A stretch of DNA of 64,000 bases from Rhodanobacter sp. T12-5 (GTDB taxonomy: Bacteria > Pseudomonadota > Gammaproteobacteria > Xanthomonadales > Rhodanobacteraceae). The stretch is taken from contig NZ_NPKN01000007.1 in NCBI RefSeq assembly GCF_008329435.1, positions 1 to 64,000 on the forward strand. Direction: 5' to 3'. Made by a program: the position numbers and the translations under genes. The notes beneath the pieces were generated by a model. That model made no database searches. It had not been told where the DNA came from and saw nothing but the letters and a program-made list of their open reading frames with translations. How positions within the stretch are numbered: position 1 is the first letter of the stretch; every line of letters starts with the position of its first letter. This document shows positions 40,911-51,815 of this stretch, in pieces.

Positions 40911-43235
40911 TTATGCCCTGCTCAGGGTGATGGCCGCGCCATACGGCGGCAGCGTGGCGGTGAGATCCTGGGCAGCCTCGATCCATGCCGCACCATCCGG
41001 CACGGCGGCATCGATCGCCAGCGGCAGCAGCACATCGGCGACGCGCACCTCGTCACCGGCGGCCAGCCCCTGGCGACCGGCTTCATCCGCATTCAGGCGT
41101 ACCGCGGGAGCGCGGTTGAGCGGATGGGCATTCAATGCCGTCGCACGCCGCAGCACCGCATCGCCGCGATAGATCGGCCAGGTGGCCAGGCGGGTAAGCG
41201 CACCCGCGGCCTTGCGTTCGGCGAGTTCGTTTCGCGGCGTCGACGCACGCTCGGCGATGCCGTCGCGCAGGCCGGCAAGATCGTCGAACTCGAAGCCTGC
41301 CAACTGCAGGGTGCCGCCCAATGCGCGCAGCACCTTCCAGCCCGGACGAACCTGGCCGGGCGCCTTGGCGCCGGCAGCGACGCCCTGCGCCAGACCATCG
41401 ACGTTGACCAGGGTCGCGTCGATCTCCGGCAGCAGCGCGATCGGCAGGATCACGTCGGCCACGTCGCGCAATGCGGCGCTGGCGTAGGCACTGAATGCCA
41501 CCACCTGGTCGGCGTCATGCAAGGCCTTCAATGTCGCGGCGCCGTCGGCGAAATCGTGCGGCGGCTCGACGCCGTACAGCAGGTAACTCTTGCGCGACTG
41601 CGCCAGCATCGCCTGCGCATCCAGTCCGCCGTTGCCCGGCAGCACGCCGAGCTTGCCGAGGCCGATCGCATTCGCGCCGACCGGCAGTTCGTCGTAGCCG
41701 GCGCCGGTGGCGTCGGCGATGAAGCGGGCCAGCGCACGCAACCAGGATGCCTGCGGATGGGTTACCGCGGCTTCGCCGAGGATCACCACCGCCCTGCCCG
41801 ACTTCAATGCGGCAATGGCCTCGCTGTCACCTTCGTCGCTCTGAGCAGCGTTGATCGCATCGGCCAATGCCGCTGGCGCGCCCGCTCCGGCAGCAACCGC
41901 TGCCCTGGCCAGCGACAGCAGCGCGTCGACCAGCGCCTGCGGCGCCACCACGGCTTCACCGGCCAGCTTGTAGTTGAAATCGAAATGCGCGGGATTGACC
42001 GTATAGACCTTGGCGCCCTTCTTCACCGCCTGATGCAGGCGATGGTTGACCAGCGGCATCTCGTGGCGCAGGTCGGAACCGACCAGCAGCGCGGTCCTGA
42101 CCTGATCGAGTTCGGACACCGGCAGCGTGAACGACCGCGCCACGGCATTGTCGGCAAAGTCGAGCTGGCGCAGGCGATGATCGACGTGCGCGCTGCCCAG
42201 GCCACGGGCCAGCCGCATCAGCAGGTCGCCCTCCTCGTTCGAGGTGGCCGGATGCACCAGGATGCCAAGCTCGCTGCCCGGCGCCTTTTTCAGCGCTTCG
42301 CCGGCAAACTGCAGGGCGTCTTCCCAGGTGGTCGCCTGCCACTGGCCGTTGCGCTTCACCTCCGGCGCGCCGATGCGATCGGCCGCGTACATGCCCTGGT
42401 GGCTGTAACGGTCGCGATCGGACAGCCAGCATTCGTTGATCGATTCGTTGTCGCGCGGCACCGTGCGCAGCACTTCACCGCGGCGCGTATGCAGCCAAAG
42501 GTTGGAGCCGAGCGCATCGTGGTAGCCGATCGACGGCTTGGCGATCAGCTCCCAGGCACGTGCCTTGAACTGGAACGGCTTGTTGGTCAGCGCGCCGACC
42601 GGGCAGACATCAATGATGTTGCCGGACAGTTCGGTCTCGACCGTCTTGCCGATATAAGTGCCAATCTGCAGGTTTTCGCCACGGCTCATGCCGCCCAGCT
42701 CGTAGGTGCCGGCGATCTCGCTGGTGAAGCGCACGCAGCGCGTGCACTGGATGCAGCGGGTCATCTCGGTGGCGACCAGCGGCCCGATGTTCTCGTCGGC
42801 GACGGTGCGCTTGCGCTCGGTGAAGCGCGAGACGCTGCGGCCGTAGCCCAACGCCACGTCCTGCAGCTCGCACTCGCCGCCCTGGTCGCAGATCGGGCAG
42901 TCCAGCGGATGGTTGATCAGCAGGAATTCCATCACGTCTTTCTGGAACTTCAGCGCCTTGTCCGAGCGCGTCATCACCTTCATGCCATCCGCTACCGGAG
43001 TGGCACACGCCGGCTGCGGCTTGGGCATCAGCTTGCCGCCCATCTCCACGTCGACCAGGCACATGCGGCAGTTCGCGGCGATCGGCAGCTTGCGGTGGTA
43101 GCAGAAACGCGGGATCGACACGCCGATCGCGTCGGCGGCCTCGATGATCATCGCGCCCTTGCGGATCTGCGTCGGCTTGCCGTCGACCTCGATGTTGATC
43201 AGGTCGGGCGCGGTGCTGGTCGGCTGCGCACTCAT
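40911..43235 (-). CDS. nuoG: NADH-quinone oxidoreductase subunit G
   Basis: The 774-residue subunit is the electron wire of the peripheral arm. The N-terminal ferredoxin domain has CRMCLVDVE and the His-containing [18 protein letters not shown]; then [10 protein letters not shown] and CPVGALTNK bind further Fe-S clusters. The rest is a degenerate molybdopterin-oxidoreductase-like domain, Ala-rich toward the end. The start at 43235 overlaps the nuoF stop by four bases. An apparent 1224-residue frame to 44585 continues antisense to no family and is only an in-frame extension through nuoF. Confidence 0.95.
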   Translation of the reverse strand: MSAQPTSTAPDLINIEVDGKPTQIRKGAMIIEAADAIGVSIPRFCYHRKLPIAANCRMCLVDVEMGGKLMPKPQPACATPVADGMKVMTRSDKALKFQKDVMEFLLINHPLDCPICDQGGECELQDVALGYGRSVSRFTERKRTVADENIGPLVATEMTRCIQCTRCVRFTSEIAGTYELGGMSRGENLQIGTYIGKTVETELSGNIIDVCPVGALTNKPFQFKARAWELIAKPSIGYHDALGSNLWLHTRRGEVLRTVPRDNESINECWLSDRDRYSHQGMYAADRIGAPEVKRNGQWQATTWEDALQFAGEALKKAPGSELGILVHPATSNEEGDLLMRLARGLGSAHVDHRLRQLDFADNAVARSFTLPVSELDQVRTALLVGSDLRHEMPLVNHRLHQAVKKGAKVYTVNPAHFDFNYKLAGEAVVAPQALVDALLSLARAAVAAGAGAPAALADAINAAQSDEGDSEAIAALKSGRAVVILGEAAVTHPQASWLRALARFIADATGAGYDELPVGANAIGLGKLGVLPGNGGLDAQAMLAQSRKSYLLYGVEPPHDFADGAATLKALHDADQVVAFSAYASAALRDVADVILPIALLPEIDATLVNVDGLAQGVAAGAKAPGQVRPGWKVLRALGGTLQLAGFEFDDLAGLRDGIAERASTPRNELAERKAAGALTRLATWPIYRGDAVLRRATALNAHPLNRAPAVRLNADEAGRQGLAAGDEVRVADVLLPLAIDAAVPDGAAWIEAAQDLTATLPPYGAAITLSRA

Positions 43236-44557
43236 GCAGCAACTCCACTGTTGGTTTCGGCGAGCTTGTCCTCGACCATCGAGCGACCGTGCTGCACGAA
43301 GTATTCGAACTCGTTCCAGAAGCGCGCAAGGAAACCCTGCACCGGCCATGCTGCGGCTTCGCCGAATGCGCAGATGGTATGGCCTTCGATCTGACCGGCG
43401 ATCGCCTTCAGGCGATGCAGGTCTTCGTCGGTGCCCTTGCCTTCGACGATGCGCGACAGCACGCGGTACATCCAGCCAGTGCCTTCGCGGCACGGCGTGC
43501 ATTGACCGCAGGATTCGGCCATGTAGAAGCGTGCGATGCGATGGCAGACCCGAACCATGCAGGTGGTTTCGTCCATCACGATGACCGCGCCGGAGCCCAA
43601 ACCCGAGCCGGCCTTCTGCAGGCAGTCGTAGTCCATCGTGCTGTCGAGCATGATGTCGGCCGGGAGCACCTTCATCGAGGACCCGCCGGGGATCACCGCC
43701 TTCAGCTTGTGGCCGTTGCGCACGCCACCGGCCATTTCCAGCAGATCCTTGAACGGTGTGCCCAGACGGATTTCGAAGTTGCCCGGATTGTTGACGTGGC
43801 CGGAGACCGAAAAGATTTTCGGACCGCCATTGTTGGGCTTGCCGAGGTTCAGAAACCAGTCGGCGCCGTTGCGCAGGATCGCCGGTACCGAGGCATAGGT
43901 TTCGGTGTTGTTGATCGTGGTCGGCTTGCCGTAAAGGCCGAAATTGGCCGGGAACGGCGGCTTGAAGCGCGGCTGGCCCTTTTTGCCCTCCAGCGATTCC
44001 ATCAACGCGGTTTCCTCGCCACAGATGTAGGCGCCGGCGCCAAGTGCGTTGTAAATATCCACGTCGATGCCGCTGCCCTGCACGTTCTTGCCCAGCAGGC
44101 CGGCCGCGTACGCTTCCTTCAATGCTTCTTCGAGATGTTCGTACGGCTCGTGGTGGAATTCGCCGCGCAGGTAGTTGTAGGCCACGCTCGAGCCGGTGCA
44201 ATAACAGGCGATCGCCATGCCCTCGATCACCGCGTGCGGGTTGTAGCGGAGGATGTCGCGATCCTTGGCAGTACCCGGCTCGGACTCGTCCGAGTTGCAC
44301 AGGATGTACTTCTGCATGTCGCCCTTCGGCATGAAGGACCACTTCAAGCCGGTCGGGAAACCCGCGCCGCCGCGGCCGCGCAGGCTGCTCTTCTTGATCT
44401 CGTCGACCAGCGATGCCGGATCGGGTTTCTCGGCGAGGATCTTCTTCCACGCCTTGTAGCCGTCGACCTGGAGATAGCTGTCCATCGCCCACGGCTTGTC
44501 GAAATGCAGCGTGGTGTAGACGACCTGGTGTTCCTTGGGTGCGGATCCGACAGCCAT
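43232..44557 (-). CDS. nuoF: NADH-quinone oxidoreductase subunit F
   Basis: The 441-residue FMN- and NADH-binding subunit is the electron entry point of complex [19 protein letters not shown] binds [14 protein letters not shown] and [19 protein letters not shown] line the FMN site, and [10 protein letters not shown] provides the N3 4Fe-4S cluster. The start overlaps the nuoE stop by one base (TGATG). Confidence 0.97.
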   Translation of the reverse strand: MAVGSAPKEHQVVYTTLHFDKPWAMDSYLQVDGYKAWKKILAEKPDPASLVDEIKKSSLRGRGGAGFPTGLKWSFMPKGDMQKYILCNSDESEPGTAKDRDILRYNPHAVIEGMAIACYCTGSSVAYNYLRGEFHHEPYEHLEEALKEAYAAGLLGKNVQGSGIDVDIYNALGAGAYICGEETALMESLEGKKGQPRFKPPFPANFGLYGKPTTINNTETYASVPAILRNGADWFLNLGKPNNGGPKIFSVSGHVNNPGNFEIRLGTPFKDLLEMAGGVRNGHKLKAVIPGGSSMKVLPADIMLDSTMDYDCLQKAGSGLGSGAVIVMDETTCMVRVCHRIARFYMAESCGQCTPCREGTGWMYRVLSRIVEGKGTDEDLHRLKAIAGQIEGHTICAFGEAAAWPVQGFLARFWNEFEYFVQHGRSMVEDKLAETNSGVAA

Positions 44558-45126
44558 CAGTGCTTTCCCTCGGCGTCATGGGCATGCGCGGGACCGTCGA
44601 TGCTCAGACCGTCGAGGATCTCGTCGAGCTTCTCGATGGTGAGCCGCTCGTGATAGTGGCCGTTCACCGTCATCGCCGGTGCGTAGACGCAGGCAGCGAT
44701 GCATTCCTCTTCCTGCTTCAGGTAGATCCGGCCATCCGGCGTGCTCTCGCCCGTCTTGATGCCGAGCTTGTTCTCGCAGTGGCGCACCAGGCCTTCGGCG
44801 CCGTTGAGCCAGCACGAGATGTTGGTGCAGATCGCCACGTTGTTGCGGCCGACCGGTTTGGTCTCCAGCATCGAATAGAAACTGGCCACCTCGTAGGCCC
44901 AGATCGCCGGCAGGTCGAGATACTTCGCGACCGCGGTGATCAGTTCGTCGGTGAGGAAGCCCTTGTTCTGCTCCTGCGCGCCGAACAGCGCCTGGATCAG
45001 CGCCGAACGTTTGCGGTCCGGCGGGAACTTGGCCACCCATGCATCGATGTGCTGGCGGGTGTGATCGGTAAGTACGGCGAGGGGATCGACGTTCCTTACC
45101 TGCTCGAAATGTCCGGTGGCTTTCAT
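44557..45126 (-). CDS. nuoE: NADH-quinone oxidoreductase subunit E
   Basis: The 189-residue thioredoxin-fold subunit binds the N1a 2Fe-2S cluster. Four cysteines are seen in CTNISC and [21 protein letters not shown] is the helical-domain signature. The last 15 residues ([13 protein letters not shown]) are His-rich and probably flexible. It follows nuoD by 21 bp. Confidence 0.95.
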   Translation of the reverse strand: MKATGHFEQVRNVDPLAVLTDHTRQHIDAWVAKFPPDRKRSALIQALFGAQEQNKGFLTDELITAVAKYLDLPAIWAYEVASFYSMLETKPVGRNNVAICTNISCWLNGAEGLVRHCENKLGIKTGESTPDGRIYLKQEEECIAACVYAPAMTVNGHYHERLTIEKLDEILDGLSIDGPAHAHDAEGKH

Positions 45127-45147
45127 GCGTTTCTCCGTCGTGCCGGC

Positions 45148-46401
45148 TCAGCGATCCACTTCGCCGAACACGAGGTCGTAGGTACCGATCATGGCCACCA
45201 CGTCGGCGAGCATGTGGCCGCGCACGATGGTGTCCATGGATGAAAGATGGGCGAAGCCCGGTGCGCGCAGGTGCACGCGGAACGGCTTGTTGGCACCGTC
45301 CGAAACCAGGTAGCAGCCGAACTCGCCCTTGGGCGCCTCGACCGCGGCATAGGTTTCGCCGGCCGGCACGCAGTAGCCCTCGGTGAACAGCTTGAAGTGG
45401 TGGATCATGGCTTCCATGTCCTCCTTCATCTCGACCCGCGACGGCGGAGCGACCTTGAAGTTCTTCACCATCACCGGGCCCGGATTGGCCTTCAGCCACT
45501 GTACGCACTGGCGGATGATCCGGTTGGACTGGCGCATCTCCTCCACCCGAACCAGGTAGCGGTCGTAGCAGTCGCCGTTGACGCCGACGGGAATGTCGAA
45601 ATCCATCTCGGCGTACTTCGCGTACGGCTGCTTCTTGCGCAGGTCCCACTCGACGCCGGAGCCGCGCAGCATCGCGCCGGTCATGCCCCACTGCTGGGCC
45701 AGTTCCGGGCTGACCACGCCGATACCGACGGTGCGCTGCTTCCAGATGCGGTTGGTGGTGAGCAGTTCCTCGTACTCGTCCACCTTGGTCGGAAAGTCGG
45801 CGGTGAATGCTTCGAGGAAATCGAGCATCGAACCTTCGCGCCAGCTGTTGATGCGCTTGAGGTCGGCGCCCTTGTGCCAGGGCGACTCGCGGTATTTCGA
45901 CATCTGCTCGGGCAGGTCGCGGTAGACGCCGCCGGGACGGTAGTACGTGGCGTGCATGCGCGCGCCCGAGACCGCCTCGTAGACGTCCATCAGCTCTTCG
46001 CGCTCGCGGAACGCGTACAGGATCACCGCCATCGCACCGAGGTCGAGCGCGTTCGAACCGATCCACATCAGGTGGTTCAGGATGCGGGTGATCTCGTCGA
46101 ACATGGTGCGGATGTACTGCGCACGCTCCGGCGCCTCGATCCCCAGCAGGTTCTCGATCGCCTTCACGTAGGCGTGCTCGTTGCACATCATCGAGACGTA
46201 GTCGAGCCGGTCCATGTAGCCGATCGACTGGTTGAACGGCTTGGACTCGGCCAGCTTCTCGGTGCCGCGATGCAGCAGACCCACGTGCGGGTCGGCGCGG
46301 ACGATGGTTTCGCCGTCCATCTCCATCACCAGGCGCAGCACGCCGTGCGCGGCCGGATGCTGCGGGCCGAAGTTCATGGTGTAGTTGCGGATTTCCTGCA
46401 T
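45148..46401 (-). CDS. nuoD: NADH-quinone oxidoreductase subunit D
   Basis: The 417-residue 49-kDa-type subunit shapes the quinone site. [14 protein letters not shown] has the His pair near the quinone headgroup, and [10 protein letters not shown] and the C-terminal DLVFGEVDR are family ends. I start at 46401 ([11 protein letters not shown]), two bases after the nuoC stop, with GGGAG upstream; a start at 46419 would overlap nuoC. NuoC and NuoD are separate proteins here, unlike the E. coli fusion. Confidence 0.95.
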   Translation of the reverse strand: MQEIRNYTMNFGPQHPAAHGVLRLVMEMDGETIVRADPHVGLLHRGTEKLAESKPFNQSIGYMDRLDYVSMMCNEHAYVKAIENLLGIEAPERAQYIRTMFDEITRILNHLMWIGSNALDLGAMAVILYAFREREELMDVYEAVSGARMHATYYRPGGVYRDLPEQMSKYRESPWHKGADLKRINSWREGSMLDFLEAFTADFPTKVDEYEELLTTNRIWKQRTVGIGVVSPELAQQWGMTGAMLRGSGVEWDLRKKQPYAKYAEMDFDIPVGVNGDCYDRYLVRVEEMRQSNRIIRQCVQWLKANPGPVMVKNFKVAPPSRVEMKEDMEAMIHHFKLFTEGYCVPAGETYAAVEAPKGEFGCYLVSDGANKPFRVHLRAPGFAHLSSMDTIVRGHMLADVVAMIGTYDLVFGEVDR

Positions 46402-46403
46402 GC

Positions 46404-47138
46404 TCAATTCTCCCGCCACTTGTCGGCGGCTTCAGCCCGCGCCTGCACCAGGTCGGCGTCGTCGCGGATGGTGCGCGGCACCAGCACGCGCGGCTCGATC
46501 GACACCGGCTCGTAGATCACCCGCTTCTGCTCGGGGTCGTAACGCACCTCGACGTTGCCGATCAGCGGGAAGTCCTTGCGGAACGGATGGCCGACGAAAC
46601 CGTAGTCGGTGAGGATGCGGCGAAGGTCCGGATGGCCATCGAAGATGATGCCGTACAGGTCGAACGTCTCGCGCTCGAACCAGTTCACGCCCGGCCAGAC
46701 CAGGGTCAGCGACGGGATCATCGGAAGGCTGTCGTCCTCGCAGAACACGCGCAGCCGCAGGCGGCGGTTGTGCTGGATCGACAACAGCTGGATCACCGCG
46801 GCGTAGCGGCGCGGCTGGTTCTCGCCGTTGCCGCGCGGGCGTCCGGCCCAATCGAAACGCCCCTGGGCCTGACCTTCCACGCCACGTGAGAAACCGGTAC
46901 CGGAAACGGTCTCGGTATCCCACTCGGTCTGGCCGTAGCCGAGGTAGTCGATGCCGCACAGGTCGATCAGTTCGCTGAAGCGGAACGCCGGCTCGTCGCG
47001 CAGCGCGGTGGCCACCGCGACCAGGTCGGCGGCGCCCAGCTCGGCGACGGTCTCGTTGCGCGATGTGCTGATGGCCAGCGTATCGCCGAATCGCGCGGCG
47101 AGCTGCTCGGCCAGCGAGGTCTTTGGGGTGTCGGTCAT
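46404..47138 (-). CDS. nuoC: NADH-quinone oxidoreductase subunit C
   Basis: A 244-residue 30-kDa-type subunit. [19 protein letters not shown] and [15 protein letters not shown] are the family signature at the subunit interface. An insertion at about residues 78-110, rich in Gly, Arg and Gln ([15 protein letters not shown]), interrupts the N-terminal half compared with shorter homologues. It follows nuoB by 25 bp. Confidence 0.94.
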   Translation of the reverse strand: MTDTPKTSLAEQLAARFGDTLAISTSRNETVAELGAADLVAVATALRDEPAFRFSELIDLCGIDYLGYGQTEWDTETVSGTGFSRGVEGQAQGRFDWAGRPRGNGENQPRRYAAVIQLLSIQHNRRLRLRVFCEDDSLPMIPSLTLVWPGVNWFERETFDLYGIIFDGHPDLRRILTDYGFVGHPFRKDFPLIGNVEVRYDPEQKRVIYEPVSIEPRVLVPRTIRDDADLVQARAEAADKWREN

Positions 47139-47163
47139 GGGCTGCGCCTTCAGGGTGTGCCGC

Positions 47164-47721
47164 TCAAGAGCGCGCGATGGTGCTGGTGCGGCGGATCTTC
47201 TTCTGCAACTGCAGGATGCCGTGGATCAGCGCCTCGGCCGTGGGCGGGCAGCCCGGCACGTAGATGTCCACCGGCACGATGCGGTCGCAACCGCGCACCA
47301 CCGAATAGGAGTAGTGGTAGTAACCACCGCCGTTGGCGCAGCTGCCCATCGAGATGACCCACTTCGGCTCCGGCATCTGGTCGTAGACCTTGCGCAGGGC
47401 CGGGGCCATCTTGTTGACCAGGGTGCCGGCGACGATCATCACGTCGGACTGGCGCGGGCTGGGGCGGAAGATGACGCCGTAGCGATCGAGGTCCAGCCGC
47501 GACATGCCGGCGTGCATCATCTCGACCGCGCAGCAGGCCAGGCCGAACGTCATCGGCCACATCGAACCGGTACGCGCCCAGTTCATCAGCGCGTCGATGC
47601 TGGTGGTGGCGAAACCGCGCTGCACCACCGGGTTGTCGCCGGCCGGACGCAGGATGTCGTCGACCAGGTTCAACGGCTCCGGGTTGTGCATCACCCGGCT
47701 GACGGAATCGATCACTCCCAT
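47164..47721 (-). CDS. nuoB: NADH-quinone oxidoreductase subunit B
   Basis: The 185-residue PSST-type subunit carries cluster N2, the last electron carrier before quinone. The ligands are the adjacent cysteines in [10 protein letters not shown], then GSCANGG and VPGCPPTAE. It starts at 47721 with AAGGGAG upstream and overlaps the end of nuoA by ten bases. The longer frame to 47832 is nuoA in another phase. Confidence 0.97.
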   Translation of the reverse strand: MGVIDSVSRVMHNPEPLNLVDDILRPAGDNPVVQRGFATTSIDALMNWARTGSMWPMTFGLACCAVEMMHAGMSRLDLDRYGVIFRPSPRQSDVMIVAGTLVNKMAPALRKVYDQMPEPKWVISMGSCANGGGYYHYSYSVVRGCDRIVPVDIYVPGCPPTAEALIHGILQLQKKIRRTSTIARS

Positions 47722-48068
47722 TCGAGTGCTCCCTTCTTCCACACATAGGCGAAGCCGACCACCAGAAGCAGCAGGAACAGCCCCATTTCGATCATCGCGA
47801 TCATGCCGATCTGCTGGAACACCACCGCCCACGGAAACAGGAAGGCGATTTCCAGGTCGAAGATGATGAACAGGATGGCGAGCAGGTAGTAGCGCACGTC
47901 AAAGCGCATGCGGGCATCTTCGAATGCCTCGAAACCGCACTCGTAAGGCGCAAGTTTTTCCGCCTCGGGACGGCGCGGACCGGCCAGCAGACCAACCGCC
48001 AGCAGCACCAGGCCAAGCCCGGTAGCAACGCCGATGAACAACAGGACAGGCCAGTATTCGGCAAGCAC
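47712..48068 (-). CDS. nuoA: NADH-quinone oxidoreductase subunit A
   Basis: The 118-residue, three-helix membrane subunit is the first gene of the operon. [16 protein letters not shown] and [18 protein letters not shown] are family signatures in the flexible loop and second helix. The start codon is GTG at 48068 with GGAGG about 12 bases upstream, which is longer spacing than ideal. Confidence 0.94.
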   Translation of the reverse strand: MLAEYWPVLLFIGVATGLGLVLLAVGLLAGPRRPEAEKLAPYECGFEAFEDARMRFDVRYYLLAILFIIFDLEIAFLFPWAVVFQQIGMIAMIEMGLFLLLLVVGFAYVWKKGALEWE

Positions 48069-48242
48069 GATGCAACTTACCTCCGCACCCGTGGGCGCAT
48101 CAGTGACCGTGGAGAATGACGCAACTCACGGTCCGGCGATTTCGATTCGGCTGGGGTTGCGTCGCCATGGGCGGCGTAGCCACGCTTGAGGCAAGGGCCG
48201 CAAACGTCCGATGTTCCGCAAGATGATTTCGCGAATCCACCC

Positions 48243-48270
48243 ATTGTATCAGTGCGTTTGAGCACAACAA
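48243..48270 (-). promoter_or_regulatory. Putative nuo operon promoter
   Basis: On the minus strand TTGTTG (48265-48270) and TACAAT (48243-48248) are 16 bp apart, and TGA before TACAAT makes an extended -10. It would give a leader of about 165 nt. That leader contains one hairpin, GACCGTG/CACGGTC (48105-48111 with 48127-48133). I looked for a tRNA or secG in this gap (48069-48330) and saw none. Confidence 0.6.
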
Positions 48271-48330
48271 GCCTTGACGGGCGACCGCATGCGAATTATC
48301 GCAATGTATCGCCGCCGATCCGGAGCGGCT

Positions 48331-48684
48331 TCACATCGTATGCGTGGCGCGCTCGGACGAAAGCGTACCTGCGAGGATGTTCTCGATCCGGCTGCGCGCG
48401 GCTTCGGCGTCGCTGGATTCGTTGAAGTGAATGCCGATGCCGGCGGTTCGGTTGCCCTGGGCACCGAGCGGGCTGATCCAGACGACCTTGCCCACCACCG
48501 ACATCCGCTCGGTTTCTTCAGCCAGGGTCACCAGCAACACCACTTCGTCACCGAGTGCATAGGATTGCGCAGTCGGTGCAAACAATCCGCCATGCTTGAG
48601 GAACGGCATGTACGCGTTGTACAGCGACGGTGCGTCCTTGATTTTCAGCGAAATGATGCCCTGACGGGCGGCCATCGGTTTCAT
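48331..48684 (-). CDS. pilZ: Type IV pilus assembly protein PilZ
   Basis: A 117-residue single PilZ domain matching the pilus-biogenesis PilZ of Pseudomonas and Xanthomonas: ARQGIISLKIKD, LYNAYMPFLKHGGLF, and GAQGNRTAGIGIHF. The RxxxR and D/NxSxxG residues that bind c-di-GMP in other PilZ domains are not present at the N-terminus, as in the original PilZ, so it probably acts by binding pilus proteins (PilB, FimX). It is usually next to holB; here two genes lie between. It follows the GGDEF-EAL gene by about 120 bp. Confidence 0.9.
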   Translation of the reverse strand: MKPMAARQGIISLKIKDAPSLYNAYMPFLKHGGLFAPTAQSYALGDEVVLLVTLAEETERMSVVGKVVWISPLGAQGNRTAGIGIHFNESSDAEAARSRIENILAGTLSSERATHTM

Positions 48685-48805
48685 GCTCGGCTCCTGCCGG
48701 GTGATCGAAGCACCCGGGCGATGGCTGTGATCTTAGATCTTGTGGCGCGCGTGCACCACAGGCCACGGCGGTGCGACAGTCGATACGAGGTTGCGGCAAC
48801 GTGCA

Positions 48806-51667
48806 TCACTGGTCGGTCAACAGCGACTGGCGTTCGTTGACCAGCTGGCTCCACGAATCGGGCGGCACCCAGTTGGCGACCCATGCGGGGATCGCCTCGG
48901 CAGGCATCGGCCGCGAAATCGAAAACCCCTGCAGTTGATGGCAACCGAGCGAGGCCAGCAGGTCGCCCTGTGCGGCTGTCTCGACGCCCTCGGCGATCAC
49001 CGTCTTGGCCAGCATGCGTGCCGTGGTGATCACCCCCGCAGCGATTGCCATGTTGCGGTCGTCGCCGAGGATGTTGCGCACGAAACTCTGGTCCAGCTTG
49101 ATGTGTTCGATGTCGAGCTGCTGGATATGGCTCAGCGAAGCACTGCCCGTGCCAAAATCGTCCAGCCCGACGCGGATGCCGCGACGGCGGCATTCTTCGA
49201 TGACAGCCTTTGCCCGCGCGTGATCCATCGAGGGGCCGGTTTCGGTCACTTCGATACCGAAGCCCACGTCCATCACGCCCGGATAGGCCTCGAGTACCGC
49301 ATCGATGTCGCTGAAGAAGGCCGGATGCAGCAGGTGCCGGGTGCTGATGTTGATCGAGACCGGAATCGAGATGCCGAATTGCATCCACGACTGGCATTGG
49401 CGCAACGCCTCGTCCAGCACATAGCGGCCGATCGGCCGCGCCAGTTGCGGGTCGTCCAGCACGTGCATGAAGTTGGCCGGCTCGATCAACCCCAGCTCGT
49501 CGTCCTGCAGCCGCAGCAACGCCTCCATCCCTGCCACGCCCTGCGGCCCCGGCAGACCGTCGATGTAGACGATCGGCTGGAACAACAGCCGCAGGCGGGA
49601 TTGCACCAGCGCCTGGGCAATCCGTTCGCGCATCGCCTGCAGGCGCAGTTGTTCCAGTTCCATGGCCGGCTCGTACAGCGCACCGCGATCCTTGCCGTCC
49701 TCCTTCGCGGCATACATGGCCAGGTCGGCGTGCCGGACCAGGCCTTCGGCGTCGGATTCGTCAAGCGGAAACAGGGTCCAGCCGATGCTGGCCGACAGGT
49801 AAAGCTGCTCTCCCAGCAGATTGAACGGCAACCGCAATGCCTGCAGGATGCAGCGGCTGATGACATCCAGCTGTTCGCGGCTGTCGAGACCCGGAATCAC
49901 CAGTGCGAATTCATCGCCGCCAAAACGGGCCAGTACATCGTCTTCGCGCAGCATGCCGAGGACCCGCGCCGACGCCTCCGCCAACACGCGGTCGCCACCT
50001 CCGTGGCCGACGCTGTCGTTGACGCTCTTGAAGCGGTCGAGGTCGAGCACGCCGACCGCCAGCAGGGAATGCGGTTTCGTGGCCCGCGTTCGCGCCTGCT
50101 CCAGCAGTTCGAACAGCAGCCTCCGGTTCGGCAAACCCGTGACCACGTCGTAGAAGGCCAGCCGCTCGACCCGCGCTTCATGCATTTTCTGTTCGGTGAT
50201 GTCGCGCTGATGCCACAAACGTCCTTGCAGCAGGCCGTCGACCCGGATGGGAGTGAAATCGCGCAGGAAGATGCGCCCGTCCTTCATCGCCACTTCATCG
50301 CCGGTAATCGGCTCATCGGCGGCCAGGATCTGCTGGATCCTGTTCCATTCCTGCTCGGGATCCCTGTAGGCCTGCATCACCTGCGCATACATGACTTCCG
50401 CCGGCCGCCCCTCGAGTTCGGCCGGCGTCTCGTCCAGGCCAAACAAGGCACAAAAAGCCTCGTTGGCAAACTTCACCCGGCGATCCTTGGACAACACCAG
50501 GATACCGGCATGCTGTTTCGACAGGATGGTCCGGAAATGCTGCAGGTTGAAACGCAATTCCTGCTCGGCCAACAAGCGCGCGACGTGGCTGCGCTGCACC
50601 TGGATGCCGAGGCCCAGCTCGACGGCCATTTCCGAAAAGACCTGAACTTCGACCGGGCCGAACGCATCCGGCGTCGCTGCGCCGACCACGAAAACACCGA
50701 CGATCGCCTCATCCACCCGCAGCGGCAGCGCCAGCAACGTCGCGACGCCTGACATTGCCGGTGTTTCGTCATTCGCGGGCGACGGCGATCCTACGTGGGC
50801 CTCGCCACGCGACAGTGCCATCGCCACTGCATCGCCGGCATCGACAGCGGCATCAGCCACCCAATCCCGTCGGAGAATGCTCCCGATGGCATCGCCAAGC
50901 CCTTCCTGCGCACACAATTGCAGGCCTGCCTCGGCGCCTGTTCCGAGCAAGCCGATCCAGGCTACCGAATACCCGCCTGTCCGTCGGGCCACGCGGCAGG
51001 CTTCGGCCAGCAAGGTCTGCTCGTCCACGCTGTGCGTGACGAGCTTGATCATCTCGCTGAGCAACCGCAGCGCGCGCCGCTGGCGCGCCTCTTCCTTTAC
51101 CGACTGCAGCAGACGTGCGCGTTGCTCGTGAGCCTCCATCCCGAGCCCGATGCTCGATGCCGCCTGTTGCAGAAACTCGACCATCGATGAAGAGAAGAAG
51201 CCGGCGTGGGACGCGCGTATCACCAGCGCAGCACACACCTCGCCAAACTTCAGGACCGGCACGGCCACCGCGGCGACGACCCCATGACGCACGTAAGCCT
51301 GACGGAACATCTCCAGCCCCGGGGTACGGCGAATATCCGCCTCAACCTGCGGCTGACCGTTCCAGAATGGCGGACGCGCCATCGAAAACGGGATGCGATC
51401 CGGGTAGATGTCGACACTTTCCGCCGGCGGGCGGGCAGGTGCGATGCGGTGGAGCCAACCATTGCCGCGATCCAGTTCTCCCACCATCACCAGCCGGGCG
51501 CCGATTCGCCGTTCGAGGACTTCGATGACAGCTTCGTAAAGGATCGAAGGCTCCAATGAGCGCACCAGCAGTTGCCCGATCTCGGACAGCGCGGCGTAGA
51601 AGCTTTCGCTGGATGCGGGTACCGCTCCTGGCTTGACCTGTATCAAATTCTGATCCGGGTTGTGCAT
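48806..51667 (-). CDS. GAF-GAF-PAS-GGDEF-EAL protein (cyclic di-GMP enzyme)
   Basis: A 953-residue soluble protein with no membrane span. Two GAF domains (about 27-180 and 205-360) and a PAS domain (about 368-490) precede a GGDEF domain, whose active loop GGDEF is at residues 583-587 with an inhibitory RxxD (RED-D) five residues before it. The EAL domain has Glu715 in MEALLRL, INIST, EVTETG, DDFGTGSASL, IKLDQSF and AEGVET. Both catalytic sites look intact, so it may make or break c-di-GMP, or one activity may dominate. The signal is unknown. It lies upstream of pilZ on the same strand, which suggests pilus or motility control (inference). Confidence 0.9.
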   Translation of the reverse strand: MHNPDQNLIQVKPGAVPASSESFYAALSEIGQLLVRSLEPSILYEAVIEVLERRIGARLVMVGELDRGNGWLHRIAPARPPAESVDIYPDRIPFSMARPPFWNGQPQVEADIRRTPGLEMFRQAYVRHGVVAAVAVPVLKFGEVCAALVIRASHAGFFSSSMVEFLQQAASSIGLGMEAHEQRARLLQSVKEEARQRRALRLLSEMIKLVTHSVDEQTLLAEACRVARRTGGYSVAWIGLLGTGAEAGLQLCAQEGLGDAIGSILRRDWVADAAVDAGDAVAMALSRGEAHVGSPSPANDETPAMSGVATLLALPLRVDEAIVGVFVVGAATPDAFGPVEVQVFSEMAVELGLGIQVQRSHVARLLAEQELRFNLQHFRTILSKQHAGILVLSKDRRVKFANEAFCALFGLDETPAELEGRPAEVMYAQVMQAYRDPEQEWNRIQQILAADEPITGDEVAMKDGRIFLRDFTPIRVDGLLQGRLWHQRDITEQKMHEARVERLAFYDVVTGLPNRRLLFELLEQARTRATKPHSLLAVGVLDLDRFKSVNDSVGHGGGDRVLAEASARVLGMLREDDVLARFGGDEFALVIPGLDSREQLDVISRCILQALRLPFNLLGEQLYLSASIGWTLFPLDESDAEGLVRHADLAMYAAKEDGKDRGALYEPAMELEQLRLQAMRERIAQALVQSRLRLLFQPIVYIDGLPGPQGVAGMEALLRLQDDELGLIEPANFMHVLDDPQLARPIGRYVLDEALRQCQSWMQFGISIPVSINISTRHLLHPAFFSDIDAVLEAYPGVMDVGFGIEVTETGPSMDHARAKAVIEECRRRGIRVGLDDFGTGSASLSHIQQLDIEHIKLDQSFVRNILGDDRNMAIAAGVITTARMLAKTVIAEGVETAAQGDLLASLGCHQLQGFSISRPMPAEAIPAWVANWVPPDSWSQLVNERQSLLTDQ

Positions 51668-51815
51668 TCACATGACCAGCCAGCTGAACGGAATGGGTCG
51701 CTACTGCCGCGATGGACCTGATGGTGTTGCTGGCTCTCGGGCTGGCACAGGCAAGGGACGATGTCGGTCCCCGCCCGGCATCGTCATCCCCATTGGAGCC
51801 AACAAGCTAGCCCTG

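Noticed and set aside
40911-44585. A 1224-residue reading of nuoG extended through nuoF
   Set aside because: nuoG starts at 43235 with its standard ferredoxin domain; the extra part is the wrong frame of nuoF.
48069-48330. tRNA-Leu or secG upstream of nuoA, as in some relatives
   Set aside because: Scanned for a tRNA cloverleaf and a SecG-like membrane frame on both strands and found neither.
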